64,000 bases of DNA from CAXOVX01 sp964213345 (lineage in GTDB: Bacteria > Pseudomonadota > Alphaproteobacteria > Rickettsiales > Midichloriaceae): the NCBI GenBank assembly GCA_964213345.1, contig CAXOVX010000005.1, positions 9,813 through 73,812 on the forward strand, in the 5' to 3' direction. Under the pieces are notes generated by a model, which saw nothing but the letters and a program-made list of their open reading frames with translations, was not told the origin of the DNA and did no database searches. Position numbers and translations under genes: made by a program. Below are positions 9,723 to 19,415 of the stretch, piece by piece. Each line of letters starts with the position of its first letter. Position 1 is the first letter of the stretch.

Positions 9723-11849
9723 TTATTGCTCTTCTTCTCTAATTTGTGCAGAAGAATTTTTCAGATCTAGCCCCAAAGGTTCGTATCGCCCATCTTGCAA
9801 ATGCATGTGCAAGAATTGCTCTGCCATTGCGTATAAAGATAATTTGTTTTGTGATTTTTGTAAATTTTGGATTCCATCAGGATATAAAACATATGCTATA
9901 GGTATATTATTCTTTTTCATTGCTTTTATTATTTGCTCAGACTCTGTTTGCATAGTTTTATTATTGGCTTCTTGCGCAATTAAAAGAGGTTTTTTAATGT
10001 TTCCAATGTAAGTAATGGGTGATTTTTGTAGCAGCATCTTCTTTTTCTCTTCAGTTTCTGCTCCACCAACAGATTTATTGAGTAGTGTAAAAGAACGTCC
10101 CCAATAAAATGACGTTGGTATATTTTCTAAAAATGTTACTAAATTCGCTGGCCCACCTACATTTATTCCGCAGGCAAAAACATCGGGAGCAAGTGTAAGG
10201 CCAGCCAAAGCTGCATACCCACCATATCCAGCGCCAAAAATAGCTATCTTATCTTTGAAAGCAATGCCTTTTTTTATGGCCCATTCAGTAGCATCTACCA
10301 GATCATTTTGCATCTTATTGCCCCATTCTCCATAACTTGCAGAGATAAAGTTTTTACCAAACCTTGTTGAGCCTCTGTAATTCACCTGTAGCACAACATA
10401 CCCTCTATTAGCAAGCCACTGTGCTGTGGGATACCATCTAAACGCAACATTTTCGTGAGGCCCTCCATGTACCAGAAGCACCATTGGAGATGGTATTTTT
10501 GAAGATAGCTCTGTACCACTGTATTCAATATGTGGTGCTATATGATTTGGAATTGTAAGATAGCTTACTAAGTCTAGGCCATCACGTGCCCTTATTATTA
10601 CTGGATACACCTGCGAGAACTTGTATTTTTCTAATGTTGGAATTGTGGACCCTATAGAATAAGCACTGTGCAATTCTCTATTGTATAAATAATATTTTTG
10701 GGGCATATCGATCCTGTTATATACTACTACCCAAAATTTATTATTTTGGCTTGTGCTTACAACAGCTGGCATGCCTTTATCTAAAGTAAACAATTTCTGA
10801 AAATCATCTTTGATTGAAGTATCAATTATATGCCACTGTGGCTCAAGATAGTCATCTTGTACAGCCAGCAATTTCCCTTGATAATTAGTCCAAATATCTC
10901 GTACATCAGTTTTTTGATTATGGTATACTGATGTTTTCTCATTTTTAGTTAGGTCGTATGTATACAAAGCTGCAGTGTTATTTTTACCTCTGGAGTCCTG
11001 CACATATATTTTATTGCTATCTTCAGTAAATCCCCAGATATTTGTGGTAAAATTATCTTCCACTGGAATTTCCATAAATGGTTCAATTTGCAATTTTGCA
11101 TTTTTATCATGCGCAATTTCATCATAATTTGTGACCTTATATATGGTAGTTTTTCCACCACTATCTGTTTTGTTCACAAATCTAATCCGAAAGTCATCGT
11201 CAGTAATTATGCCAGTGTCATAATTATGCATTTCATCATTTTTAAGTAATAAAGTAGTCTCTCCAGAAGTAATATCTATTTTATAGATATCGAAAAATCT
11301 TGAATCACGTTTAGTAATACGAACCAAAATTTCGTTTGGGTATTTTTCACTTGTCTTCTCTAAAAAAACTCGAGTACTCTTAAGGAGACTTAGATTTACG
11401 GCTTGTGTTCCATCTATGTTCACTACATAAATATACTCTTCCGCACTTACATCATCGCCAACACGTTGAGTATACAAAATTTGTTTACTATTTTGAGCCC
11501 AAGAGTAGAACAAAATGCCGCTATGCGCATCCTTTACTATAATATGTGCATCTTTTATGTCGTTTATAGATGCAACATATACGTTTGAAACACCATTATA
11601 TGGCGCTATGTACGAAATATATCTTCCATCAGGACTTACTTGCACCGAGTCAATTTCAAGCCTGCCAAATATTTCACGACGTGGGATCAATTCTTCCAAA
11701 TTCTGAGACGCATTTTCTTTTGCAATTATGTTATTTTTTTCATCACTTTCTTTAGTAGTAATATCTTTAGTGGTACCTTTATTGGTAGAATTCCAAAGCA
11801 TCCCTATAATTAGGAAAAGCATTAAAAAGTAGAGCAGCCCTTTTTTCAT
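9723..11849 (-). CDS. S9 prolyl-oligopeptidase-like protein, catalytic triad lost
   Basis: A membrane anchor (GLLYFLMLFLIIGMLW) is followed by an N-terminal beta-propeller-like region (VSPDGRYISYIAPYNGVSNV) and a C-terminal alpha/beta hydrolase domain (MVLLVHGGPHENVAFRW; GSTRFGKNF). The start at 11849 puts a lysine pair before the membrane segment; an upstream in-frame ATG at 11882 is possible. In the family the nucleophile motif is GxSYGG, but here it is GAGYGG, with the Ala codon GCT at 10230-10232 (residue 540 from this start). The acid region reads EANNKTM where family members usually have GANDPRV, and the His region reads YPDGIQN in place of DEGHGF. The frame is otherwise intact at 708 residues. 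A non-catalytic, membrane-bound or periplasmic role is inferred. Confidence 0.88.
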   Translation of the reverse strand: MKKGLLYFLMLFLIIGMLWNSTNKGTTKDITTKESDEKNNIIAKENASQNLEELIPRREIFGRLEIDSVQVSPDGRYISYIAPYNGVSNVYVASINDIKDAHIIVKDAHSGILFYSWAQNSKQILYTQRVGDDVSAEEYIYVVNIDGTQAVNLSLLKSTRVFLEKTSEKYPNEILVRITKRDSRFFDIYKIDITSGETTLLLKNDEMHNYDTGIITDDDFRIRFVNKTDSGGKTTIYKVTNYDEIAHDKNAKLQIEPFMEIPVEDNFTTNIWGFTEDSNKIYVQDSRGKNNTAALYTYDLTKNEKTSVYHNQKTDVRDIWTNYQGKLLAVQDDYLEPQWHIIDTSIKDDFQKLFTLDKGMPAVVSTSQNNKFWVVVYNRIDMPQKYYLYNRELHSAYSIGSTIPTLEKYKFSQVYPVIIRARDGLDLVSYLTIPNHIAPHIEYSGTELSSKIPSPMVLLVHGGPHENVAFRWYPTAQWLANRGYVVLQVNYRGSTRFGKNFISASYGEWGNKMQNDLVDATEWAIKKGIAFKDKIAIFGAGYGGYAALAGLTLAPDVFACGINVGGPANLVTFLENIPTSFYWGRSFTLLNKSVGGAETEEKKKMLLQKSPITYIGNIKKPLLIAQEANNKTMQTESEQIIKAMKKNNIPIAYVLYPDGIQNLQKSQNKLSLYAMAEQFLHMHLQDGRYEPLGLDLKNSSAQIREEEQ

Positions 11850-12002
11850 ACTGAAATCAAAAAAACTATCCAATATTAACACACAAATAAATCACTTAAC
11901 TTAAGCATCACCCATAGCCTTAATTAAGGAAAAGTTAGGCAAAAAATAAAAGCCAACACATGTACTTTAGTAGTATGGCTTCAATAAGCTTGCATAAATT
12001 AT

Positions 12003-12266
12003 CTAAAAATCTGGATCTGGACTAGCCCAAGTTGGGCATCCGAACTCACAATCCGTATATGTATTCTCACAATATTGTATTTTGACTTCGCTATTACCAG
12101 CTGCGCGCAAACAGCTATTATATGCATTTACACAATAACTATGATAGCCCCAATTTGCATTAACGCCCGGTAAGATAAAGGGAGGTACAGAAACAAGATT
12201 GTTTATAAATGTTGCGGATCTTATCGGGACTGATTCCACGTCTTCGCATATACTCATATGATACAC
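12003..12266 (-). CDS. Cys/Tyr-rich small protein, possibly a fragment
   Basis: The 87-residue frame has six Cys, five of them in its second half (GYHSYCVNAYNSCLRAAG, then YCENTYTDCEFGC), a spacing that suggests disulfides and export. No signal peptide is visible, so the true start may be lost or the gene may be a 3' remnant. There is no good ribosome binding site before ATG 12266 or 12257. I do not recognise the family. Confidence 0.4.
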   Translation of the reverse strand: MYHMSICEDVESVPIRSATFINNLVSVPPFILPGVNANWGYHSYCVNAYNSCLRAAGNSEVKIQYCENTYTDCEFGCPTWASPDPDF

Positions 12267-12422
12267 AAAATAATATTGTTAAATAATAACCAGAGCAGTA
12301 TCAAATAGATAAGAAGATTGCAATATATATATTAATATTTTTGAAAAACATTTGTTTTATTTTTTTAATATAATAACCCCGAGCATCCGTAATAGAAGTC
12401 AAGAAGAAAGGAGGTAAAAATT

Positions 12423-12485
12423 ACAACACACAATCAGCTCAAAGTAGCTATATAGGCTATTTTGATTGTGTAGCAGTAGTGTTGT
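12423..12485 (+). other. long nested hairpin, possible structured RNA
   Basis: Three nested stems can be read: ACAACAC (12423-12429) with GTGTTGT (12479-12485); CACAATCA (12429-12436) with TGATTGTG (12463-12470); and AAAGTAGC (12441-12448) with GCTATTTT (one G-T pair). They share one axis. An AGGAGGT-like stretch lies just upstream (GAAAGGAGGT, about 12408-12417). No gene in this gap explains it. Confidence 0.4.
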
Positions 12486-12495
12486 TTAGTCTTAT

Positions 12496-12555
12496 ATTTT
12501 GCCTTTTTTAAATAAATTTAATTAAGGTTATATCCTTATTTGAAAAAGGCAAAAT
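12496..12555. repeat. perfect 13-bp inverted repeat
   Basis: ATTTTGCCTTTTT (12496-12508) is exactly complementary to AAAAAGGCAAAAT (12543-12555), with 34 bases between them that contain an inner TAAGG/CCTTA stem. It follows the nested hairpin directly, so the two could form one structured element or a bidirectional terminator. The rest of the gap 12267-12763 shows no gene; at 12703-12736 it repeats a piece of the neighbouring IS110 sequence (CGGCTGCCATATACAGAATT). Confidence 0.45.
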
Positions 12556-12763
12556 TAATTAATTATATCCAAACAGTATAGTTTTTGATCGAAGCATGCA
12601 TGAAGGCCGGAAGTTTACGCATACGAGAGTGACTTTAGGAGGTTTATGATTATAGATCAGTCTAGAGTAGAAATCTTGAATTTTTTGATTGCGACGTAAA
12701 GAAGCGACGGCTGCCATATACAGAATTTATGTTTTTCAGCAACAGTTCCTATATCTTGCCCAC

Positions 12764-13545
12764 TTACATGAATAATACCTTAATATTTATCTCATCTCGC
12801 AACAGCTCCAAAGAAGCAACGGCTGCCATATACAGAATTTTACGTAATTTATGTTTTCTAGCAAATATAGATCTTTTTCCTTTTAATTTACCGTTTTCTT
12901 TTGCATAAGGGGCAACACCAGCTAAAGAAGCCAGCTGTCTCAAATGAGTGCTACCTAACTGTGGCAATTCGCATATAGCAGTAGTTGCGGCTTCAGGCCA
13001 ATTCCAGGAATAGAAGTCATCATTATCGCGAAGCCCTTGAATAGAGGCCTTTATCTCATCCAATTGTTTTTCTAGATGTTCCAAATGTAATTTAATAGAG
13101 TTTCACAATCAAGGTATTACATTCAGTCTCAAGTCTTGCAATATCATGAATCTTAAACGAAATCAATTACTCTCTTCGTTGTATTAATGAGTGCTGATAT
13201 TCTACTTTGGCAGATAAAGCAAATGTTGCTGCGTAATCGTATAAAAGCTTACAATCAACACGATCTGTTTTAGCTAAACATCCTTTAGCTTTTGCATAAG
13301 AGCGGACTTTATTAGGATGAACTGTATTAAAAGCTAGTTGATTTGATTTTAGAAACTGTTTGAATTTATGCTCGTAACCACCCGTAGGTTCGTACAACAA
13401 TCACTTCTCTTAATTCTTTGTAATATTGGATAATAAAAGAAAGAAAATCAGTAAAACCACTCTCAGATTACTAACTTCCAAAGCTTTATCTACAATAGGT
13501 AAGTAAAGATAAAGTGATGCCTACAACACCAATATAAGTTGCCAT
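12764..13545 (-). pseudogene. IS110-family transposase, frameshifted
   Basis: The minus strand carries IS110 blocks in different frames. MATYIGV starts near 13545. YEPTGGYEHKFKQFLKSNQ, VHPNKVRSYAKAKG and KTDRVDCKLLYDYA of the DEDD domain occupy 13400-13170. The C-terminal transposase-20 domain (LPQLGSTHLRQLASLAGVAP, then KLRKILYMAAVASL) occupies 13084-12764. At least two frameshifts make it non-functional. No terminal repeats are expected for this family. The flanking DNA at 13546-13754 shows nothing I recognise. Confidence 0.8.
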
Positions 13546-13754
13546 AAAACCAGTTTGTATAGTATATTTTGCAATGGAATATGCTACTTCATACGCAAGG
13601 TAAACCTTTCGGCATCCGTTCGTAGCACCTGAGAGTGGGTCTTTCCTCGGGGTCGAACTCTATGCTTCAAATATGGATACAGTTTTCCCACTCTTGCCTA
13701 AATATCACTGGTCACATCATACCTATTCTGGCAACTTTATTGCATGTACTTTGG

Positions 13755-13880
13755 ATTAGGAATGAATAATATAATGCAATAAAATGGAGATATGATATCT
13801 GTTTAAAGAAGCCGATAAAGCCTAACAAAACAGGAAACATATGGAAATAGATTTTACAGGAATATATTGTTATTTTTATC
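13755..13880 (+). mobile_element. IS982-A left-end fragment
   Basis: The stretch matches the 5' part of IS982-A (compare 8650-8770), including ATGGAAATAGATTTTACAGG, which encodes the transposase N-terminus MEIDFTGIYCY. The match ends at about 13880 and unrelated sequence follows to the dnaE stop at 14076. In that sequence the frame continues for about 25 codons (DENPANKKVKKTYTLLDY), perhaps a piece of another lost gene. Confidence 0.6.
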
Positions 13881-14075
13881 TATTGGATGAAAATCCAGCG
13901 AATAAGAAGGTAAAAAAGACTTACACCTTACTGGATTATATCAACAATTAATTACTCTTTTTCTTAAATCCACACCATAAGTCAATATTGGCATCTCTAT
14001 TCCTACAATAGGATATCATTGTCTACCATTACAACTTGATTCACTATAGTGTCCATTTAGAAATGAAATTTGATA

Positions 14076-17000
14076 TTACTCTTCTTTTACACTAATAAAC
14101 TCATGATTTTTTAACAACAATATATCTTCTGCTAAAATTCTAAAATTTTCAGGAGTCTTGAAATATACCTCACTTCCATCAGCACACTGAATCCTCAACT
14201 GCACATGCACTCCATTACCGTTTGCTCGTTTCACTTTATCGTACACTATCGGTACTACGCTATCATCATATATATGCATAATTACTCGTAATTGTACTGT
14301 CTTTAACGCGTCTTCCAACTTTTCTATACTATCCACAACAATACGTATTCCATTATCATCTTTACGTACATTTACCCTACAAAACACAGCACTGCCCTCC
14401 GTAAAAAGGTCTGCATACTTATATAGCATTTCTTCATTAAAAACAGATACATCTACGATTCCATGGTGATCCGAAATTTGGATAAACGCATATTTTCCAC
14501 CTCTTCCACCACGAGTCGAGCGTACTTTTTTTGATACAATCACACCCGCAATGTTAAGTATCCGCTCTTTTCTCATCGCATATGCCTCTATTCTGTCAGA
14601 GTACACTACATTTTTTTTTGCTAATTTTGACAAGTATGGATGCAAAGGGTGAGACGTCAGATAAAACCCAAGCGCTGCATATTCGGCAGCAATTGTTTCG
14701 GAAAAATTCCACGGATTTACCTCTGAAATATTATAATTTTTGTGATCATGTAGTTGCGTATTGTTTTTTCCCGCTGTATCACCCTCAAATAAGGTCATTT
14801 GCCTTATATTTTTTATCTCTTTATGCTTGTCATTATGACATAATAGCATCGTGCTATTAGCCATAATCTGAGCAGCATTACTGTGTATCGCATTAAAGGC
14901 TCCTGATTTTGCTAATGCTTCCAAAAGCCTCTTATTTAAACCAAGTAGCGTACAGCGCTTAACAAAATCAAATATGTTTCTAAATAGCCCATTTTTATTA
15001 CGTTCACCTATTACGCTTTCCAGTATTTTTATTCCTGCATTTTTAATACCACCTAATCCAAATCTTATGCTTTCCTGTTTTACACTACTTCCAACGCCAT
15101 GTTGTTGTATCTCAAAATATACTGAAGAGAAGTTGATGCAAGGTGAAAGCACATCAATTTCTAGCTTTTTAGCTTCATTACAAAATATACTTATCTTGTC
15201 GCTATCATCTATTTCTAAATTTATTGATGCAGTCAAAAACTCTAATGGATAATTAGCCTTTAGATAAGCAGTTTGGTAAGAAATTATCGCATATGCAGCA
15301 GCATGAGACTTATTAAACCCATAACTCGCAAATTTATCAATCAAATCAAATATATCTACAGCCTGCTGTAGGCCCCACCCTCTAGCCACCGCTTTCTCAA
15401 CGAAGATTTCTCTTTGTGCTGCCATCTCTTGCTTATTTTTCTTACCCATTGCTCTTCGTAGCAAGTCGGCTTCACCAAGTGTGTAGCCAGCCAGTATTTG
15501 AGCAATTTGTATGACCTGCTCTTGGTAAACGATGATTCCGTAAGTCTCTTTTAGTACATCCTCGAGTTCAGGGTGTATATAGTCTATTTCTTCTAATCCA
15601 TGTTTACGATTATTATAGTGCGGTATGTTCTCCATGGGACCAGGTCTATATAACGATCCCAGTGCTATTAAGTCCTCGATACAGTCTGGCTTTAGGGTTT
15701 TTATGGCCTCACGCATACCAACTCCTTCAAATTGGAACACGCCCACTGTTTGTCCCCTGGTCAGCATATCGTAAGTTTTCGAATCATCTAATGAGATATT
15801 CAATATATCAACAATGCTACTTCGCGTTTTTAGCAAATTACAAGTTTGAGAAATAACGGTAAGGGTTTTTAATCCAAGAAAGTCAAATTTCATTAGCCCC
15901 GCTGCTTCAGCATATTTCATACTATACTGCACCACAGGCATTTGCGTATTTTGGTCTTTATATAGTGGCACAAGCTCAACTATGGGCCGATCTGCAATCA
16001 CAACGCCAGCTGCATGCGTTGAGACGTGCCTATAGCATCCTTCTAATTGCAAGCTTAGGGTAAGTAATTTATTAACTTCGGCATCTACTTCCCGCATTTC
16101 TTGCAGCGAAAGATCCAAATTTATGGCTTCTTGGAGTGTTATTGGGTTGGCTGGATTATTTGGTATCAGTTTACAAATTTTATCTACAAAGCTGTATGGC
16201 ATTTGCAGTACCCTACCCACATCTCGCAATACAGCTCTTGCCTGCAATTTGCCAAATGTTATAATGTGTGCAACTCTATCAGAGCCATATTTTTGGCGCA
16301 CATACTGTATAACCTCATCTCGTCTCAACTGACAAAAGTCGATATCAAAATCTGGCATAGAAACACGCTCAGGATTTAAAAAACGTTCAAAAAGCAACCC
16401 AAACCTTAGCGGGTCAACTTCTGTAATTTTTAAAGCCCATGCAACAAGCGAACCAGCTCCTGAACCTCTACCAGGGCCCACAGGTATACTTTGCTCCTTG
16501 CTCCACTTTATAAAATCAGAGACAACTAAAAAATACCCTGGGAACCGCATTTTATTTATAATTTCAAGCTCAAATTCCAGGCGTTGTAGATATTCTCCCT
16601 TTTTTATTGGATCAATGATATGACTTATTCGTTCTTCGAGTCCTTCATGCGCACATTGCGCTAATAGCTGCGCTTCATCCTGATCCGTCGAAAATTTAGG
16701 CAACAAAGGGTCGCTTTTTTCCAGTAGAAGAGAGCATTTTTGCGCAATTAATGAGGTATTTTCTATAGCTTCTGGTAAATCTGAAAAAAGTACACGCATT
16801 TCTTCTGATGATTTGAAATAATGCTCAGAATGTATCTTATTTCTGTCATCTTCAGTAATATATCTATTTTCTATGATACAAAGTAATGCATCGCAGGAAG
16901 AATGTGACTCAGGAGCTAGGTAATGCACTGGATTTGTGGCAACAACTGGTATATCATACTTGTAGGCTGTGTCTAAAAACTGCTTCTCCAGCAAACGTTG

Positions 17001-17597
17001 ATCGAATCCGGTGTCGTTATAGCGTGTCAATTCGATAAATATATCGTGGTTAGCATATGAATCGAGAAGCATCTTGGTAAATTTAGCAGCGTATTCAGGC
17101 ATATTTTTTGTGAATAATTGCCCCAACGGACTACTTGCTCCACCACATAGAATAATGAGTCCCTCACAATGAGCTATAAGATGGGATAATGTGACATGCG
17201 GCTGCTCTTTGTCGTTAATTAATAAGTAGGAATCACTTACAATTTTCATTAAATTACGGTATCCAGCCCAGTTTTTTGCTATTAGGAATAGATCTCCGCA
17301 CCGATTAATGTCCGATATAAAGTGGTTAGAATGCTGCTTCTTTGCATCTATTCCAATAGCATCTGCATAAGCTATTTTCACGATACATCCTACAATAGGC
17401 TGTACTCCATGAGCACTGCACACTAAAGAAAATTCCAGTGCCCCAAAAAGATTACCAACATCACAAATACCTACAGCAGGTATTTGCTCTTTAACGCAAT
17501 GACTTACTATTCTATCTATCTTTATGTTACTTTGCCCTAAGGAATAATCTGAGCGTACTTTAAGTGGTATAAACATATGTTTTATTGAAAATTCCAT
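14076..17597 (-). CDS. dnaE: DNA polymerase III alpha subunit
   Basis: At 1173 residues this is a normal-length DnaE, the replicative polymerase. In order it has a PHP domain (residues ~8-290), the polymerase core with the catalytic aspartates in MPDFDIDF (about residue 415) and KFDFLGLKTL (about residue 570), the tandem helix-hairpin-helix region, and an OB-fold near the C-terminus (GVIVSKKVRSTRGGRGGKYA). In the PHP domain the first motif reads VRSDYSL where many DnaE proteins have HSxYSL, so this domain probably lacks metal-dependent nuclease activity. M8 (17576) is an alternative start. The gene is alone, 95 bases downstream of ftsZ on the same strand. Confidence 0.97.
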   Translation of the reverse strand: MEFSIKHMFIPLKVRSDYSLGQSNIKIDRIVSHCVKEQIPAVGICDVGNLFGALEFSLVCSAHGVQPIVGCIVKIAYADAIGIDAKKQHSNHFISDINRCGDLFLIAKNWAGYRNLMKIVSDSYLLINDKEQPHVTLSHLIAHCEGLIILCGGASSPLGQLFTKNMPEYAAKFTKMLLDSYANHDIFIELTRYNDTGFDQRLLEKQFLDTAYKYDIPVVATNPVHYLAPESHSSCDALLCIIENRYITEDDRNKIHSEHYFKSSEEMRVLFSDLPEAIENTSLIAQKCSLLLEKSDPLLPKFSTDQDEAQLLAQCAHEGLEERISHIIDPIKKGEYLQRLEFELEIINKMRFPGYFLVVSDFIKWSKEQSIPVGPGRGSGAGSLVAWALKITEVDPLRFGLLFERFLNPERVSMPDFDIDFCQLRRDEVIQYVRQKYGSDRVAHIITFGKLQARAVLRDVGRVLQMPYSFVDKICKLIPNNPANPITLQEAINLDLSLQEMREVDAEVNKLLTLSLQLEGCYRHVSTHAAGVVIADRPIVELVPLYKDQNTQMPVVQYSMKYAEAAGLMKFDFLGLKTLTVISQTCNLLKTRSSIVDILNISLDDSKTYDMLTRGQTVGVFQFEGVGMREAIKTLKPDCIEDLIALGSLYRPGPMENIPHYNNRKHGLEEIDYIHPELEDVLKETYGIIVYQEQVIQIAQILAGYTLGEADLLRRAMGKKNKQEMAAQREIFVEKAVARGWGLQQAVDIFDLIDKFASYGFNKSHAAAYAIISYQTAYLKANYPLEFLTASINLEIDDSDKISIFCNEAKKLEIDVLSPCINFSSVYFEIQQHGVGSSVKQESIRFGLGGIKNAGIKILESVIGERNKNGLFRNIFDFVKRCTLLGLNKRLLEALAKSGAFNAIHSNAAQIMANSTMLLCHNDKHKEIKNIRQMTLFEGDTAGKNNTQLHDHKNYNISEVNPWNFSETIAAEYAALGFYLTSHPLHPYLSKLAKKNVVYSDRIEAYAMRKERILNIAGVIVSKKVRSTRGGRGGKYAFIQISDHHGIVDVSVFNEEMLYKYADLFTEGSAVFCRVNVRKDDNGIRIVVDSIEKLEDALKTVQLRVIMHIYDDSVVPIVYDKVKRANGNGVHVQLRIQCADGSEVYFKTPENFRILAEDILLLKNHEFISVKEE

Positions 17598-17692
17598 TTT
17601 TCACTGCTACAGCCTCTCCACTTCCAGCATCCATCTTACTCTGCAACAAATACCAAAAAGAAATTTTCCTCCTTCTTTCCAATAATGTACCA

Positions 17693-19165
17693 CTACTGTT
17701 TATGCTTTCTTAAGAATGCAGGTATATCAAAAAAATCTTCTTTTTGATGTTCTTTGTTTCTTGCACTATCAGCAGCAGATGCACTACTATTGTCTACCAT
17801 TTTGTTTTCCTTACCGAACAAACCGCCAATTTTAGCAAAAATTTTATTATCACTGCCACTTGCACCACTGCTTTTATCTATTATTCCATTTAAAGCAACA
17901 CTACCTTGAGATACATTTTCAATATCCTTGCTGCTCATGTTGTACCCCACTGGTTCCTCAGCAGCTGGGGGTATAAATCCACCATCGCCAATTACAGGGT
18001 GATGTATGGTACCCTCTTTGTCACGCACAACATGAGAAACCGAGCCCAGTCTTGATTCTAATGTACTAGATGCCCTTAGTACATTCCCAACATCTCCTGC
18101 AGTATGGATACTATATGAAGTGCTTTTATTCCCAAATTGATCCTGTAGGTTCAAACTGATATTATGAGCTGTAGCACTCATAATATGCGGGTTATTCTGC
18201 TTTAAATCTATACCTGTTGCCACTACGGAAACGCGTATCTTCCCTACTAATTCCGCATTAAACGCAGAGCCAAAAATAATATTTGCATTAGAATCTACCT
18301 CCTCTTTTATTCTATTAGCAGCTTCATCTACTTCAAATAAAGTCATGTCAGCAGAGCCCGTAATGTTTATAAGTACCCCTCTAGCCCCTTGCATCGAGGA
18401 ATGATCTAGTAAAGGATTAGAAATGGCAGCTTCAGCAGCTCTTATTGCCCTGTTTTCACCTTCTGCTTCACCAGTCCCCATCATAGCCTTGCCCATTTCA
18501 CCCATAACAGCTCTTATATCGGAAAAATCTAGATTTATAACTCCAGGCATTGTAATTAGATCTGTAACTCCCCTTACCCCAGAATCAAGTACCAAATCGG
18601 CTATTTTAAAGGCGTCAGCAAATGTAGTCTTCTCGTTTGCAACTCTAAATAAATTTTGATTAGGTATGACTATTAACGTATCAACATACTTTTCCATTTC
18701 TTCAAGCCCTAACTCCGCTACCTTCATCCTGCGGGCTCCTTCGAAATGAAACGGTTTTGTTACTACACCTACAGTCAAAATACCTTTTTCTTTTGCAATT
18801 TTTGCTACTATAGGAGCTGCACCAGTGCCAGTTCCTCCACCCATTCCAGCTGTAATAAACGCCATATGGCATCCTTCCAGCGCGTAAGTGATCTGATCTA
18901 TAGATTCTTCTGCAGCTGCTCTTCCAACCTCAGGATTAGACCCAGCTCCTAAACCTTTCGTCGATGCAATACCCAATTGAATTTTATTAGGAGCTAAAGA
19001 ATATTTTAAAGCCTGAGCATCCGTATTTGCTACCCAAAAGACTACTCCTTGCAGATTAGACTTAATCATATTATCTACTGCGTTACTTCCCGCTCCCCCA
19101 ACGCCAAATACAGTAATATTCGGATTGAGTTCGGTGTTTTCAGGTATTGCTATTTTTATACTCAT
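17693..19165 (-). CDS. ftsZ: cell division GTPase FtsZ
   Basis: FtsZ polymerises at midcell to form the division ring. The tubulin signature [13 protein letters not shown] lies near residue 110, with the N-terminal [22 protein letters not shown] and [14 protein letters not shown] blocks all intact. The 490-residue length reflects a long Ser/Ala-rich C-terminal linker. The protein ends in the conserved tail [11 protein letters not shown], which binds FtsA/ZipA-type partners. A GATGAG precedes the ATG. It stands apart from the usual ftsQA genes, which is common in Rickettsiales. Its upstream region holds an R1 repeat. Confidence 0.98.
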   Translation of the reverse strand: MSIKIAIPENTELNPNITVFGVGGAGSNAVDNMIKSNLQGVVFWVANTDAQALKYSLAPNKIQLGIASTKGLGAGSNPEVGRAAAEESIDQITYALEGCHMAFITAGMGGGTGTGAAPIVAKIAKEKGILTVGVVTKPFHFEGARRMKVAELGLEEMEKYVDTLIVIPNQNLFRVANEKTTFADAFKIADLVLDSGVRGVTDLITMPGVINLDFSDIRAVMGEMGKAMMGTGEAEGENRAIRAAEAAISNPLLDHSSMQGARGVLINITGSADMTLFEVDEAANRIKEEVDSNANIIFGSAFNAELVGKIRVSVVATGIDLKQNNPHIMSATAHNISLNLQDQFGNKSTSYSIHTAGDVGNVLRASSTLESRLGSVSHVVRDKEGTIHHPVIGDGGFIPPAAEEPVGYNMSSKDIENVSQGSVALNGIIDKSSGASGSDNKIFAKIGGLFGKENKMVDNSSASAADSARNKEHQKEDFFDIPAFLRKHKQ

Positions 19166-19265
19166 AACTCATCAGCATTCATTTTGTTAATCAACAATTT
19201 TCACATGATACTACTAAATATTGCTACAAACTCAACCTATAAATTGATTTATTCCAGATCGCCGT

Positions 19266-19394
19266 GTATCTCCCCTTTTTAACGCTCACATTGTTGCGTT
19301 GTAGAATTCGGGTACAGTCACATAGGTATTTTTCTACTCTACACTCTTTCGCCCTCACCATTGCGCTCCTGGTGCTCATTTAAAAATGGGACTT
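19266..19394 (-). repeat. R1 repeat copy 1 (near full length)
   Basis: Read on the minus strand it holds GAGCACCAGGAGCGCAAT, GAGGGCGAAAGAGTGTAG and a run ending in GAGCGTTAAAAAGGGG, which match copies 2-5 block by block. It lies between the ftsZ start and the pccA stop. The distal end is degraded. Confidence 0.75.
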
Positions 19395-19415
19395 GGGGGT
19401 AACTCAATTGCAAAT

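Noticed and set aside
13600..13720. stretch with GGGTCGAACTC resembling a tRNA T arm
   Set aside because: No cloverleaf can be folded around it and no matching acceptor stem was found.
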